Shown piece after piece: positions 31,908 to 41,133 of a stretch of 64,000 nt of DNA. Position 1 is the stretch's first letter, and every line of letters begins with the position of its first letter. The DNA comes from Rachicladosporium sp. CCFEE 5018 (lineage: Eukaryota > Ascomycota > Dothideomycetes > Cladosporiales > Cladosporiaceae). The stretch is from NCBI GenBank assembly GCA_002077045.2, contig KZ111143.1, forward strand, positions 251,568-315,567, read 5' to 3'. The position numbers and the translations under genes are program-made. A model generated the notes under the pieces. It saw only the letters and a list, made by a program, of their open reading frames with translations. It was not told the DNA's origin and did no database searches.

Positions 31908-32955
31908 ATGAGCACTCCAAGCAAGAGACGCAAGAAGAATGACTACCAGCCATCACCGCAGCCTGTTCGTGGACTGGACTTCTTCTTTGGCAAGCAACGG
32001 GCAGAGACCGGCGTGAAGACTGAGAAGGATAAACGTAATAATGCAGATATCGGTAGCAGTCAGCAGGGTGGCGAAAATGCCGACAAGGAGACGGAAGCGA
32101 CCTTGACGGACGAGCAACTTGCTCGAAAGCTTCAGGCCGAATGGGATGAACAGGATCGAATACCAACGAACGGACACACGGTCGAGACAGCTGCTGAAGC
32201 TACTTTGCAAGATGTCAAGGCAGACGAAAGTGACGATCTTTATGCTGTCAGCGTGAAAGACGAATCGGAAGTGCCTAATGCAGTGCCTGAGGTCGAGGTC
32301 GACCAGCCCGTGACGAACGCATTCAGTAGCCTGGGTAAGAAGAGCACTTTGACATTGCAGTCCGCTTCAGCAGAGGAAGATACAACGTCAAGTGCGATAC
32401 ACTTCGATCAATCGCCCTTGATATTCGACCCACAGAAGTATGTACCCGAACTGAAGAGGCAGTGGGCGAACGAGGGAAATCAGGCCACATATGCACTTCT
32501 CACGCACTGCTTCGTACTTGTCAATAGCACGCAGTCGCGCATCAAAATTGTCGATACCTTGGTGAACCTGCTTCGAGTCCTCATTGAGGGAGACCCTGAC
32601 TCACTACTGCCAGCGGTCTGGCTAGCAACGAACTCTATATCGCCACCATACATTGACCTGGAACTTGGTCTGGGCGGCAGCGCCATCAGTAAAGCTCTCA
32701 AGAAAGTGTGTGGCCTCGATAATGGTGGTCTCAAGAAGCTGTACGACAAGCACGGCGATGCTGGTGATGTGGCATTTGAGGCAAAGAAGCGACAGAGCGT
32801 CACGTTGCGTAAGCCAAAGCCCTTGACGGTTAAAGGAGTATTTGACAGCCTTGTCAAAGTAGCCAACTCCAAGGGCCAAGGCAGTGTCGAAGCTAAGCAG
32901 CGGATTGTCGAGCGTCTGATTCAGGACGCTCGCGGTGCCGAAGAGAGTCGCTATA
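31908..32955 (+). CDS. cdc9: DNA ligase I, N-terminal part cut by the gap, copy A
   Basis: ATP-dependent DNA ligase of Okazaki-fragment joining. The first 349 residues are present, then the gap. The N-terminus has a basic nuclear signal (PSKRRKKN) and a PCNA-box-like GLDFFFGK. An acidic linker follows, with LTDEQLARKLQAEWDEQDR. The DNA-binding domain starts at about residue 165 (DPQKYVPELKRQW) and runs through IVERLIQDARGAEESRY. The adenylated Lys (KYDGERA-type motif) and the catalytic core lie beyond the break. The ATG at 31908 is in frame with MSTPSKRRK. It is divergent from the biotin enzyme. No ligase remainder is found right of the gap, so the gap is not a simple 100-base hole. Confidence 0.88.
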
Positions 32956-33055
32956 NNNNNNNNNNNNNNNNNNNNNNNNNNNNNNNNNNNNNNNNNNNNN
33001 NNNNNNNNNNNNNNNNNNNNNNNNNNNNNNNNNNNNNNNNNNNNNNNNNNNNNNN
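32956..33055. other. Assembly gap (100 N)
   Basis: Exactly 100 unknown bases, the usual placeholder for a gap of unknown size. It cuts the ligase gene, and the sequence on the right belongs to other genes. Frames read through the Ns are artefacts. Confidence 0.99.
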
Positions 33056-33783
33056 GGCCCTCCCGCCTTTCATGCAATTCTCTTTGGCCTGTTCTCCAGA
33101 TGTCGTCCTTCAACCAACGAAGGCAGGTGCGCGGCGGGGTCATTTCCGTTCGTCTTGTCGCGTGGCGCGGTGCAAGGTGTCGGGCCTGGCTTGGTTGCCT
33201 GCCTGTCAGTTCTCTGTGGCTCGTGGGGCCTTTTTAGATTTCCCCGTGCTTGCGTGTGGCCGCGCTGTCTCATCATCGGCTGGTGTTGGCGTTGCTGTCA
33301 CAGGTTCCCCCTTCGCTTTCCGCGTGTGCACGATATACTGCACATTTCTCTCATTGCCATTCTTTGCACTCCTATCCTTCTCAACGTGTGTGCTGCCACG
33401 TCGTGATTGACACTGTGGCATCGATTTACCGCTTCTCGCCATCAGACGTCACTCCTGAAATACGCAATTCGATCTACATACGCTTTCTCGTCACGTTACG
33501 GCCATCAGCCTGCATATTGCGCATCACATTGACTGACAACAGCAAGATATTGTCATTGTCGTCGTCCTGGAGAGGGAGAAGTGACTTGCGACGTTCAAGC
33601 ACTCGCATCGGCAATTCGATCCCGGCTTTCGGATTGGTCAATCAATCGACAAAGTACAACAATTGCACACAGAACACTGCTGCCTCGTGGAAGGCTTCTG
33701 GAGACACCCAATCACTTGCATCTGCTTCTTGGTCGTCTATACCATCCTCTTGGCACTATTTGACGACTTCCTCGGGCAATGCC
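33056..33783. promoter_or_regulatory. Leader/promoter of HPC2
   Basis: The HPC2 frame stays open for about 178 codons upstream of the chosen ATG, but composition here (Ser/His/Leu-rich, T-rich runs) is not protein-like. It is probably a promoter and long leader. Nothing here matches the sequence left of the gap. Confidence 0.4.
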
Positions 33784-35736
33784 ATGCCGCCTGGCTTCGG
33801 AGACAAGATGCTACGCGATGAGGCTGCTGAGCTAAGCTCGTCGTCGATCTCGTCAGCGCCAAATTCTCCACACACGATACAAGTCGCGCGCCCGCAATTC
33901 TCCAATTCCGCAACGTCTGGTGGAGGTGTTGTTCCTGCATCTTCGGCAACTTCCGCGCATACTGCAGCTGGCCACTCATATACATATGGGATCGATCTGA
34001 CCGGCCCCACCACACCACAAAACACTGCAGCACCGGTCAAGGTCAAGCGTCAACGCAAGAAGAAGGAGATCGGTCCCGATGGCAAACCCATCGAGTCAGA
34101 CAAGCCCAAACAGACTCGCAAGCCCAGAGCACCCAAAGATCCGTCTGCGGCTGTCAATAGCAATGCGCCACCACGCAAGAAACTCAAGACGGAGGACAAG
34201 GCTTCAGCAGATCAACCACCACAAGCCCGACAGGCCACCCTGACAGAGATGAATGGTGGCTTTCATGCACCGACTCCAGTAACTCACAATGGAGTGCATC
34301 CACGGCAATCGCTTGACGTTGTCGATGGCGCATCCCGCTTGAGCAACGCGCACTCCGTCAGTGCATCTGCACCGCGCCCACGCTCCAGCGGACAAAACTA
34401 CGATCCCGTCCGCTCCGCCACTATCGAGTCCGTCCCGCCACGTCCCGCACACACACCAGTTGGTCTGTCATCTGCACACGCATCACCACACATCAATCGC
34501 GCGTCGGCGTCACCATCGATCGCCAGCCTTATTGACCCTCCCTTCATCTCGAAAACATCAGCGCCACCTACATTGTCGCCATCACAATCCTTTCAGCAAA
34601 CATTGCTACGATCTCGTACGCAAGCACCTGCGCCGACATCTGCCGCCCAACCACCAATCAACGCTTTCGCACCGCCGCCACTACCAATCGCGGTGTCGCC
34701 ACCAATGCCGAGTGTGAAGCCTGTGGTTGCAGCCTATGATGGATCAATGGATATCGATGAGCCTGTCGCTCGCCCCAAGCCGCAGCAACCGTCCAAGACG
34801 GCTGATGCCAAGAAGTCGAAAACCTCGTCCTCAGCCGCAACACCACAGCCACCATCGAAGCCTACGCCGCCACTGGTGCCTAAAGCTACTGGTAGCGGTC
34901 TTCTATCAAGCAGCAACCTCTTCGGCGGCCCTGCATCAAGCACAGATTCCGCTGTAGAGCGTCGCGGCGTCAACATTGACATTCGCATACCGCTCGATCC
35001 ACGCGGCGGCAACACCATCAACATCGCGTCTGAAATCATGAAGAAGTACGGCCGCGACGCGATTAATCCTCGTGCCGCCGCTCACCGCGAGAGGCTCCTG
35101 CAGATAGAAGCTGCTGCGAACAAGCTCGACGGTGAGACCGGCGATGGGTCAAGCGCAGACTCGAGTGACGAAGACCTTGGCAGTAATGTTGAGATGGGCG
35201 GTATGGACAGCGAAGGGCAGAAGCCTGCTACGAGAAAGAAGAAGGTGGAGGAGTACGACAAGGAGGACGACTTCATCGACGACACTGAGCTGGCTTGGCA
35301 AGAGCAGGCTGCTGTCGCTAAGGACGGCTTCTTCGTCTACTCCGGTCCTTTGGTACCTGTCGGCGAGATAGCGAAGGTCGAGTCTGCTACTGCCACTAAG
35401 ACTGGGCGTGGCCGAGGTCGTGGACGAGCGCGAGGCGCTGCTGCGGCGGCTGCCGGCACTACACATGCAGCCTTCGCAAAAGAGAAGGAGAGTAAGGATG
35501 GCGTGGCTGCAGGGGCAACGACCACAACGAGGGGCAGAGCAAGGGCGGCTAGAGGCACTGGAGCGACTAGGAAACCCAGGATGACGAAGGCGGACCGAGA
35601 GAGGAACGAGCTGGAGAAGAAGGAGCGGGAGCGGACTGCTGGAGGATTATCGGGACCGCCTGCTGCACCGCCGACTGCGATGAGTGCCATGGCAGCGCCG
35701 CCGACGTATGCCGTGCAGACTAATGGGAGCACGTAG
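33784..35736 (+). CDS. HPC2: Hpc2/ubinuclein-type HIR histone chaperone subunit
   Basis: Subunit of the nuclear HIR complex, which deposits H3-H4 outside replication and represses histone genes. 650 aa from the ATG at 33784. The Hpc2-related domain lies at about 485-525 (VEEYDKEDDFIDDTELAWQE, then KDGFFVYSGPLVP), the segment that binds H3.3-H4 in ubinucleins. The rest is disordered: Lys-rich around 95-150 (KVKRQRKKKE), Pro/Ser-rich in the middle, and an RG-rich stretch (GRGRGRGRARG) followed by a charged Ala-rich tail. A preceding block (RRGVNIDIRIPLDPRGGNTI) is also conserved-looking. The start is uncertain because the frame is open upstream. Confidence 0.85.
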   Translation: MPPGFGDKMLRDEAAELSSSSISSAPNSPHTIQVARPQFSNSATSGGGVVPASSATSAHTAAGHSYTYGIDLTGPTTPQNTAAPVKVKRQRKKKEIGPDGKPIESDKPKQTRKPRAPKDPSAAVNSNAPPRKKLKTEDKASADQPPQARQATLTEMNGGFHAPTPVTHNGVHPRQSLDVVDGASRLSNAHSVSASAPRPRSSGQNYDPVRSATIESVPPRPAHTPVGLSSAHASPHINRASASPSIASLIDPPFISKTSAPPTLSPSQSFQQTLLRSRTQAPAPTSAAQPPINAFAPPPLPIAVSPPMPSVKPVVAAYDGSMDIDEPVARPKPQQPSKTADAKKSKTSSSAATPQPPSKPTPPLVPKATGSGLLSSSNLFGGPASSTDSAVERRGVNIDIRIPLDPRGGNTINIASEIMKKYGRDAINPRAAAHRERLLQIEAAANKLDGETGDGSSADSSDEDLGSNVEMGGMDSEGQKPATRKKKVEEYDKEDDFIDDTELAWQEQAAVAKDGFFVYSGPLVPVGEIAKVESATATKTGRGRGRGRARGAAAAAAGTTHAAFAKEKESKDGVAAGATTTTRGRARAARGTGATRKPRMTKADRERNELEKKERERTAGGLSGPPAAPPTAMSAMAAPPTYAVQTNGST

Positions 35737-36204
35737 CGTGGCTCTGTCACGTCTCGAAACCAACAATATCGCCCGATTGCAATGGCACCTCCTGAAAGAC
35801 TGCAGGTGCACACTAGCTAGCGGCCGGAGAGTGGCTCTAGGTTGCCGGACACATTGCTCGACAACCTGAGTGCGTGGGCGACGGGACTGCGATGCGTCCG
35901 CTCTACAGCAGCACATGCAAAGATCCCGGGCTGACTCTGTCATGCGACGACAGCATTGATTAGTGGAGCTACCTCGCGAGACCACACGTCCTTGCTCACA
36001 ATCGAACGAGGTTGCTGGATGGAGGGCTAGTCAGGCGCTTCCATATCTCTTCGGAACATCATGCGTTACCGCCGTGCAGATGGACGCCGCGCGATGTTAT
36101 GAGGAGTAGGGTCGCTGTGCGCCGACTGCTCGATATGGACTGGCGGACTGTAGCTCAAATAGCTTTCGGCAGGAGATCTTAACTCTCACCCAGCCCTTCA
36201 GTCT
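35737..36204. other. Intergenic, convergent 3' ends
   Basis: Between the HPC2 and LamB/YcsF stop codons. No gene is seen. Confidence 0.4.
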
Positions 36205-37246
36205 CTACGTATACCCGTGTTTCTCATTGAACCCATCTACAATGCCTCTCGCCGCAGTCACGATGTCTACCGCACCCGGACTATCCGAATGACAACATAG
36301 CGTTACCTCCCTCCCCTCGAAAGGCAGCTCAACCTCCTCGCCAGACACAGCCGTCACACTCGACTTCTCCAGCTGCGACAAGATGTGCTTCTTCGTGTCT
36401 TCTGTCGTCCATGCCCTGTCGTCCCCTCCAGTCAGCCCGATGACCCGCATCCCTTGCCCAGAGAGCTCGGTGGGAAGAATGACTTACTTCTTTACCCTGT
36501 CAATTACGAGTAACCCGTCTTTACTCCACATCACATCCCCATACGCCTCCGCAAAGAACTTCAATCCCATTTCCTTGGCCACCTGCTCGTGGAACGTCCC
36601 CGCTAGGCCGAAAACTGCCACACCTGGCGGAATGGCGCGGTAGACAGCCCTACACGTCTCGACATCTTGGTAGCACATGCCATAGAGCGTGCCGTGGGGC
36701 TGCAGCACATTCGAAACCGCATTAGCCGCGTCGCCACTTCGCGCTCCAAGCCCTCAGTGATCGGACGCCAGTGGACGCACCTTTACGTGATGCATCGGCA
36801 CGCCTTCGCCGTCTAGCATAGCTTTCAGCGCACCGATCTGATACCTACACCCCCCAAACCCAATCTGTCAGCCCTTCCATCCCTTTCGAACCTCGACCAT
36901 ATCACAAGAATAACATACCTACACCCCGCCTCCAGCTCCTCCGCCCCAATATCTATCCTCCGTCTCCCAAAGCCCTGCAAATCCGGCAACCCCGGGTGAG
37001 CGCCCATACGAATGTTATGGGCTTTGCAGGCTTTGACTGTGCGGGACATGATCAAAGGGTCGCCGGCATGGAAACCACAGGCGATGTTGGCGAAGTCGAT
37101 GAGCGGGAGGAGCTCGTCGTCGGGGAAGGGGTGGTAGTTGCCGTAGCCTGGAAGAATGAAAATTCGGTACGTTGATGAATTGGGTGGCTGATGGTACCTT
37201 CGCCTAGATCGACGTTGATGTGGACTTTGCAGGATATGGGAGGCAT
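36205..37246 (-). CDS. LamB/YcsF family protein (5-oxoprolinase subunit A-like, PxpA)
   Basis: TIM-barrel-like protein of 254 aa. Bacterial PxpA is one of three subunits that open 5-oxoproline to glutamate with ATP. Five exons: 37246-37198, 37147-36919, 36844-36781, 36699-36488, 36415-36205; introns of 50, 74, 81 and 72 nt. The spliced protein shows the family motifs in order: VHINVDLGEGYGNY near the start, FANIACGFHAGDP near 40, MGAHPGLPDLQGFGRR near 70, YQIGALKAM, VKPHGTLYGM near 120, AEAYGD, and the C-terminal CCHSDSPGAVDI. Length matches bacterial members. It sits on the same strand as the urea-carboxylase-like genes, which carry PxpB- and PxpC-type domains. A shared pathway is inferred. 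Confidence 0.9.
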
Positions 37247-37596
37247 TGTGCACGAGGGGTTTGAGTAATGAGTGTAAGGTAGGATGAATGGCTCGAGAGA
37301 CAGTAGGGCGAGTTGTAAGGATGGACGGGACGTTGGACGGTAATACTCGACTCTGTGTGTTACAAGAACATATTTCGAATCACTTACCTGAATCAGCTAC
37401 CTATGTATGGGTTGATCTTTGGAGCTCAAGAGAAAATGACGTTGGACCTTCGGCTGTCGAAGCTCAAGTGGGGAGCTGGTTTGTCACTGCTCTCTCGGCT
37501 TTCAGTGCTAGGTGCCATACTGATGGGAAGGGTATGCGACTATCGCATGTGCGCACTACTGTTATATGGGTATCATGGCTAATTGTTGTATGTGTA
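37247..37596. promoter_or_regulatory. Promoter of the LamB/YcsF gene
   Basis: Intergenic region between the LamB/YcsF start and the stop of the 1126-aa gene. No distinct motif is recognised. Confidence 0.35.
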
Positions 37597-40500
37597 TCAT
37601 GGCTCTCGTGTCCCGTTCAAGCTCGAAACTCGTCGATAGGGCGTGATTGCGCCTCTCGGTTTCTTCCTCGTCAGCTGTCGTCGCTCGATTGAAGCAAGAT
37701 ACTTTTTCACCGCGATGCGCTTGGAGACTTCCGCATCTTTGGAGGCCACTGCTGCCTCGGGTTGCTCCGCAGCGTGAGTGACATCTGCTACCTCCACAGG
37801 CCTTGCGGGCTCGTCAGGCTGGTCTTCAAGACGGGCGCGTGAGTCCGCTTCGAGGACTGCGCCAACGCGAAACAAGGACTCGCTCGCGAGCCTGTCTAGT
37901 GGTGTCACCGCAACGCCCTCCCCATATGTCACCTCGATTGTTGGCGTCTTATGGCTAGACAGTTCAGACCTAGACTTCTCATCGACCTGGCGCTCCCGCA
38001 AGTTATCTTCAGAGTTGTGGCGTGATAGCAGTGTCTGCAAGTCAGGACTTAGCTTCGTATCGGCGAATGATGCCAGCCGCCTCACGCCGATGCTTGCACT
38101 GACTGGTGGATGGAACAGCTCCTTGGGTGGTGTCGCGTTCGCTTCAAGGGAGTCAATACTCTCGGCCAAGAAGTCGAGCGCAAGCGCTGATTCGAAGGAC
38201 TCGGCATCGCGCTCTGCATCCAAGTTTTGAAATGGCGAGGTCGGTGTGATAGCGGGTTGTCTTGATCTTGGGCTCTCGAGTAACAAGTCTGGCGTGTGAT
38301 CTCTCGGGACCCGTCCATCTTCGACACAGTGCTCGCAAGCCTTATCTGCGGTGCGAGGTGCATACGAGCTAGTGTGATTGTGAGGTGGAGCAGACAGCGA
38401 GGTCGAACTCAACTGCTCTGGCTGAGAGGACGGGCGATCGACAATTGTCGGAGTTGTTATGCGCTGAGCAGCTCGAGGATTGTAGGTGTAGGTCGGCGCG
38501 ACGCCGGCGGATTGGGTAGCGCCTGTAGCTGTGGGCCTACCAACTTGGGGTATAGCCGACATGTCTTTCGGCTGTTGATCGGACCACACGGCAGTTTCAA
38601 ACTGTGGGACGTCCAGCACCCGCTCGCCTGAAGGGATTGTGTACGACATGATCGCATCGTTCTCATTTAATACACGCTCCGGTCTGTCTTTCGCCCAGAC
38701 CTTCAAGCGCCACCGAGTAGCTGCAATGTCCTTCGAGGGAAGCCGTTCCGAAATTTGGTTCTTACGCGCATCTATACTTCGCAGTGAAGTCTTCCGTTGA
38801 ATCAGATACACCAGTGCCCTGACCTCCGCTGCCATTACCTTGCCTTCGACCTCTTCGACGGTTTTCAAGACCCAGTCGATGCGCATTTGAGGCACGACAC
38901 GACCTTCTCGGAAGAAGCGAACGATCCCAACGTGGACTAGAGCGCGAGACAGGAGCAACGACATTTGTGCGCCTCGATCGCGAAGGTAGCGGTAGCACAT
39001 CCACACTCTTCGTAAGGCGGTACGCGCGTTGAGTGTCTCTGATCGCGACAATTCGTGAGCCAGGAGCCGTATCGCGTCGGTATGCGTTGGTGGAGCAGTC
39101 AAAGCAGCAGCTGACCTCTTACCGAGTGCCAGGATTTCAGGTTGGCGATGCTGGAACTTCGCGATCAAGTCGACGTCAGTCTTCCCCATGGCGATCAGAG
39201 CTTTCGGCAGCTCTGGGCAGTCCGCGATGGAGATTGAAGGAACAACGATGAAGATTGTTAGGGCACGTGTTGGCTCGTGGATTTTCACGAAGTGTAGGAG
39301 CAGGTCCAGCGCTATATCCTTGCTGATGCTGAGCTCGCGGCAGTGGAAGATCGCACTGAATGTGTTGTGTAGCTGGGCAGGCGCGTACATTAGCTTGCAA
39401 GTCTGCATGACTTCAGCTGCGATGGCACTGTAGTCAATCTTGTGCAGCGCCAATACCGAGAGCAGCAGTGCGAAAGGATGCGTAAGCTTCGTGCCTGAAC
39501 CATTTGCCAATTCTTGCTCGCAGAGTTGATCGAACGTGTTGAGTAACGATGACAGCGCATCTGCAGTCAGTGTGGACTGGGGTCCGCGAAGCACGCGGAA
39601 CATCCCAGCATCTTGTATTGTGTCCTTCGCGAGCCTGCCAGAGTCGGCCAGATCGACATGTGGCAGCCACGAGTCGAGCAGCAAGCGGGCGAAGTCGATT
39701 GATCGGACTTCCTTGAAATGATCTGCGAGATCTGATGGTCTGAATAGAGGCGCTAGTTCAGCATAAACGCCGTCCCACCTTGCGTCGTGATTTGATGTAT
39801 GCTTGCACATGCGCAGTATCTGAAGCCAAGCTGAGCAAGTAGCCTTGCGGATAGCAGTATCGGTGTCGCTGTGGCCAATGTATCGCGTCCAGGTTACGAG
39901 CGTCGATGCATCAAGGCAATTATGATCGCCAAATTGGTTGAGTACGGCCACGAGTCTGTCGATGAACCGCATGTGTTCAGCCGCGATCAAATCTGCTGAC
40001 GCGATGGTGCGTATATTGCTTGCCAGAAGAAGTGTCAAGTCTTCGGCGCTGAGCAGCTCGATTGACGCGGTCAAGACTTCCAGGCCTAGACTGCACATGT
40101 CAATATCTGCAGTGGAGGCATTGATCGCTTTCAGTAGTCGGTTCACGACCAGCGCATCTTGTCTCCAGCTGGAGCTCAGTGCATGCCAGATCTCTGTGTA
40201 CATCGAGCGCTTCTCGCTGGAAGTCGGTTCGGTGTCTTGTACGGGTGTCAAGTCTGGTAAGAGCTTCAAAATCCCGACGAACTCGTCATGCCCTATTGTA
40301 TCGAGCTTGAGCTTGTCCGTGATTAGCATTGCAAGACTGGTAAATGTCTTGTCGGAAGTCGGATAGCCTCCCAGCCACTCTACGAATCTGAGGGTGTTCA
40401 TGGAGTCTGGCTCGTTCGCAGGCGAATTGAGGAACTGCACTAGAGTGTCGATATCTTTCTCCGTGTAATGAGCGGTGGTGCATGCTTCCAAGAGATCATC

Positions 40501-40977
40501 GAAACTCTCTTGGCTGACCTCGAAGGCGGTCAAGCCCACCGACATCTGATCGCCCAGATCGGGCTCATGCTCAGGCGCAAGCGATACCGCCGCCTCAAAA
40601 GTCCACGGCGGTGCTTTTGTAGGTACAGGCGGTCGCCAGACCACACTGCTTGGTGGTGTAGGTCCTTGCCAGCTCCAGCTCGGCTGCTGAGCAACACCTC
40701 CAAACCCAAACAAAGCACCCATATCTGGTGCTAGAGGCGTGCCTACCGCAGCCAATCCACCTCCCATACGCCTTCTTGCAGTCCTCCTCCGCGCTTCCAG
40801 CGGTCCAGGTACGTGTGAGCCATATCGTCTATAGGCGGGCGAGACGCGCAGATAGCTATTGAAAGCTTCCACGAGGAGGTCGTCTGAGATCCAGATGTGA
40901 GGGCCATTGATGTTGACTGGCCTGACAGAGGGAGTCTGCGCGACCAGACGCCGGCAGACTTGTGGTCGACATGGCAT
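37597..40977 (-). CDS. Uncharacterised 1126-aa, probably mitochondrial, helical-repeat protein
   Basis: Single-exon protein of unknown function. The N-terminus (MPCRPQVCRRLVAQTPSVRP) has basic residues and no acidic ones, as in mitochondrial presequences. Residues about 150-770 are Leu/Ala-rich and predicted by eye to be a long run of helices in an alpha-solenoid style, ending in the conserved-looking segment RRVWMCYRYLRDRGAQMSLL and MRIDWVLKTVEEVEGKV. The last third is disordered and Ser/Pro/Thr-rich, with a basic end. A pentatricopeptide-like RNA-binding role in mitochondria is a guess. The gene starts 156 bp from mitochondrial uS2m in a head-to-head pair, which fits joint control. Confidence 0.75.
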   Translation of the reverse strand: MPCRPQVCRRLVAQTPSVRPVNINGPHIWISDDLLVEAFNSYLRVSPAYRRYGSHVPGPLEARRRTARRRMGGGLAAVGTPLAPDMGALFGFGGVAQQPSWSWQGPTPPSSVVWRPPVPTKAPPWTFEAAVSLAPEHEPDLGDQMSVGLTAFEVSQESFDDLLEACTTAHYTEKDIDTLVQFLNSPANEPDSMNTLRFVEWLGGYPTSDKTFTSLAMLITDKLKLDTIGHDEFVGILKLLPDLTPVQDTEPTSSEKRSMYTEIWHALSSSWRQDALVVNRLLKAINASTADIDMCSLGLEVLTASIELLSAEDLTLLLASNIRTIASADLIAAEHMRFIDRLVAVLNQFGDHNCLDASTLVTWTRYIGHSDTDTAIRKATCSAWLQILRMCKHTSNHDARWDGVYAELAPLFRPSDLADHFKEVRSIDFARLLLDSWLPHVDLADSGRLAKDTIQDAGMFRVLRGPQSTLTADALSSLLNTFDQLCEQELANGSGTKLTHPFALLLSVLALHKIDYSAIAAEVMQTCKLMYAPAQLHNTFSAIFHCRELSISKDIALDLLLHFVKIHEPTRALTIFIVVPSISIADCPELPKALIAMGKTDVDLIAKFQHRQPEILALGKRSAAALTAPPTHTDAIRLLAHELSRSETLNARTALRRVWMCYRYLRDRGAQMSLLLSRALVHVGIVRFFREGRVVPQMRIDWVLKTVEEVEGKVMAAEVRALVYLIQRKTSLRSIDARKNQISERLPSKDIAATRWRLKVWAKDRPERVLNENDAIMSYTIPSGERVLDVPQFETAVWSDQQPKDMSAIPQVGRPTATGATQSAGVAPTYTYNPRAAQRITTPTIVDRPSSQPEQLSSTSLSAPPHNHTSSYAPRTADKACEHCVEDGRVPRDHTPDLLLESPRSRQPAITPTSPFQNLDAERDAESFESALALDFLAESIDSLEANATPPKELFHPPVSASIGVRRLASFADTKLSPDLQTLLSRHNSEDNLRERQVDEKSRSELSSHKTPTIEVTYGEGVAVTPLDRLASESLFRVGAVLEADSRARLEDQPDEPARPVEVADVTHAAEQPEAAVASKDAEVSKRIAVKKYLASIERRQLTRKKPRGAITPYRRVSSLNGTREP

Positions 40978-41133
40978 TAGCGGCGGACATAGGGCGTGGG
41001 AGGCATATGCGACCTACGTTGAAGTGATTCGAGGTACAGCTCCAGCGGAGTCGGTATTGCCAAGACTTTCGAACATGTCCATCAATGGTCTTGAGATGGA
41101 CGTAGAGACTCGGTCACCAGCAGAACATAAAAA
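40978..41133. promoter_or_regulatory. Short bidirectional promoter
   Basis: Only 156 bp separate the start codons of the 1126-aa gene and the uS2m gene, so both must use this interval. Confidence 0.5.

Larger units (their letters stand above)
14833..32955 (+). repeat. Duplicated block, copy A (18.1 kb)
   Basis: It carries thioesterase, acrB-like, SEC14, 1642-aa protein, urea-carboxylase-like and DNA ligase genes, colinear and co-oriented with 45949-64000. The offset is 31119 at the acrB-like gene and 31045 from the 1642-aa gene onward. Noncoding DNA is included. It ends at the sequence gap. Confidence 0.95.

Noticed and set aside
31782..33410. A 542-codon frame running through the Ns
   Set aside because: The frame joins the ligase N-terminus to unrelated sequence across a gap of unknown size; the right part is not ligase-like.
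33250..33783. Upstream extension of HPC2 by 178 codons
   Set aside because: Open by chance in T/C-rich sequence; the first convincing start is MPPGFGDK at 33784, though transcript data could change this.
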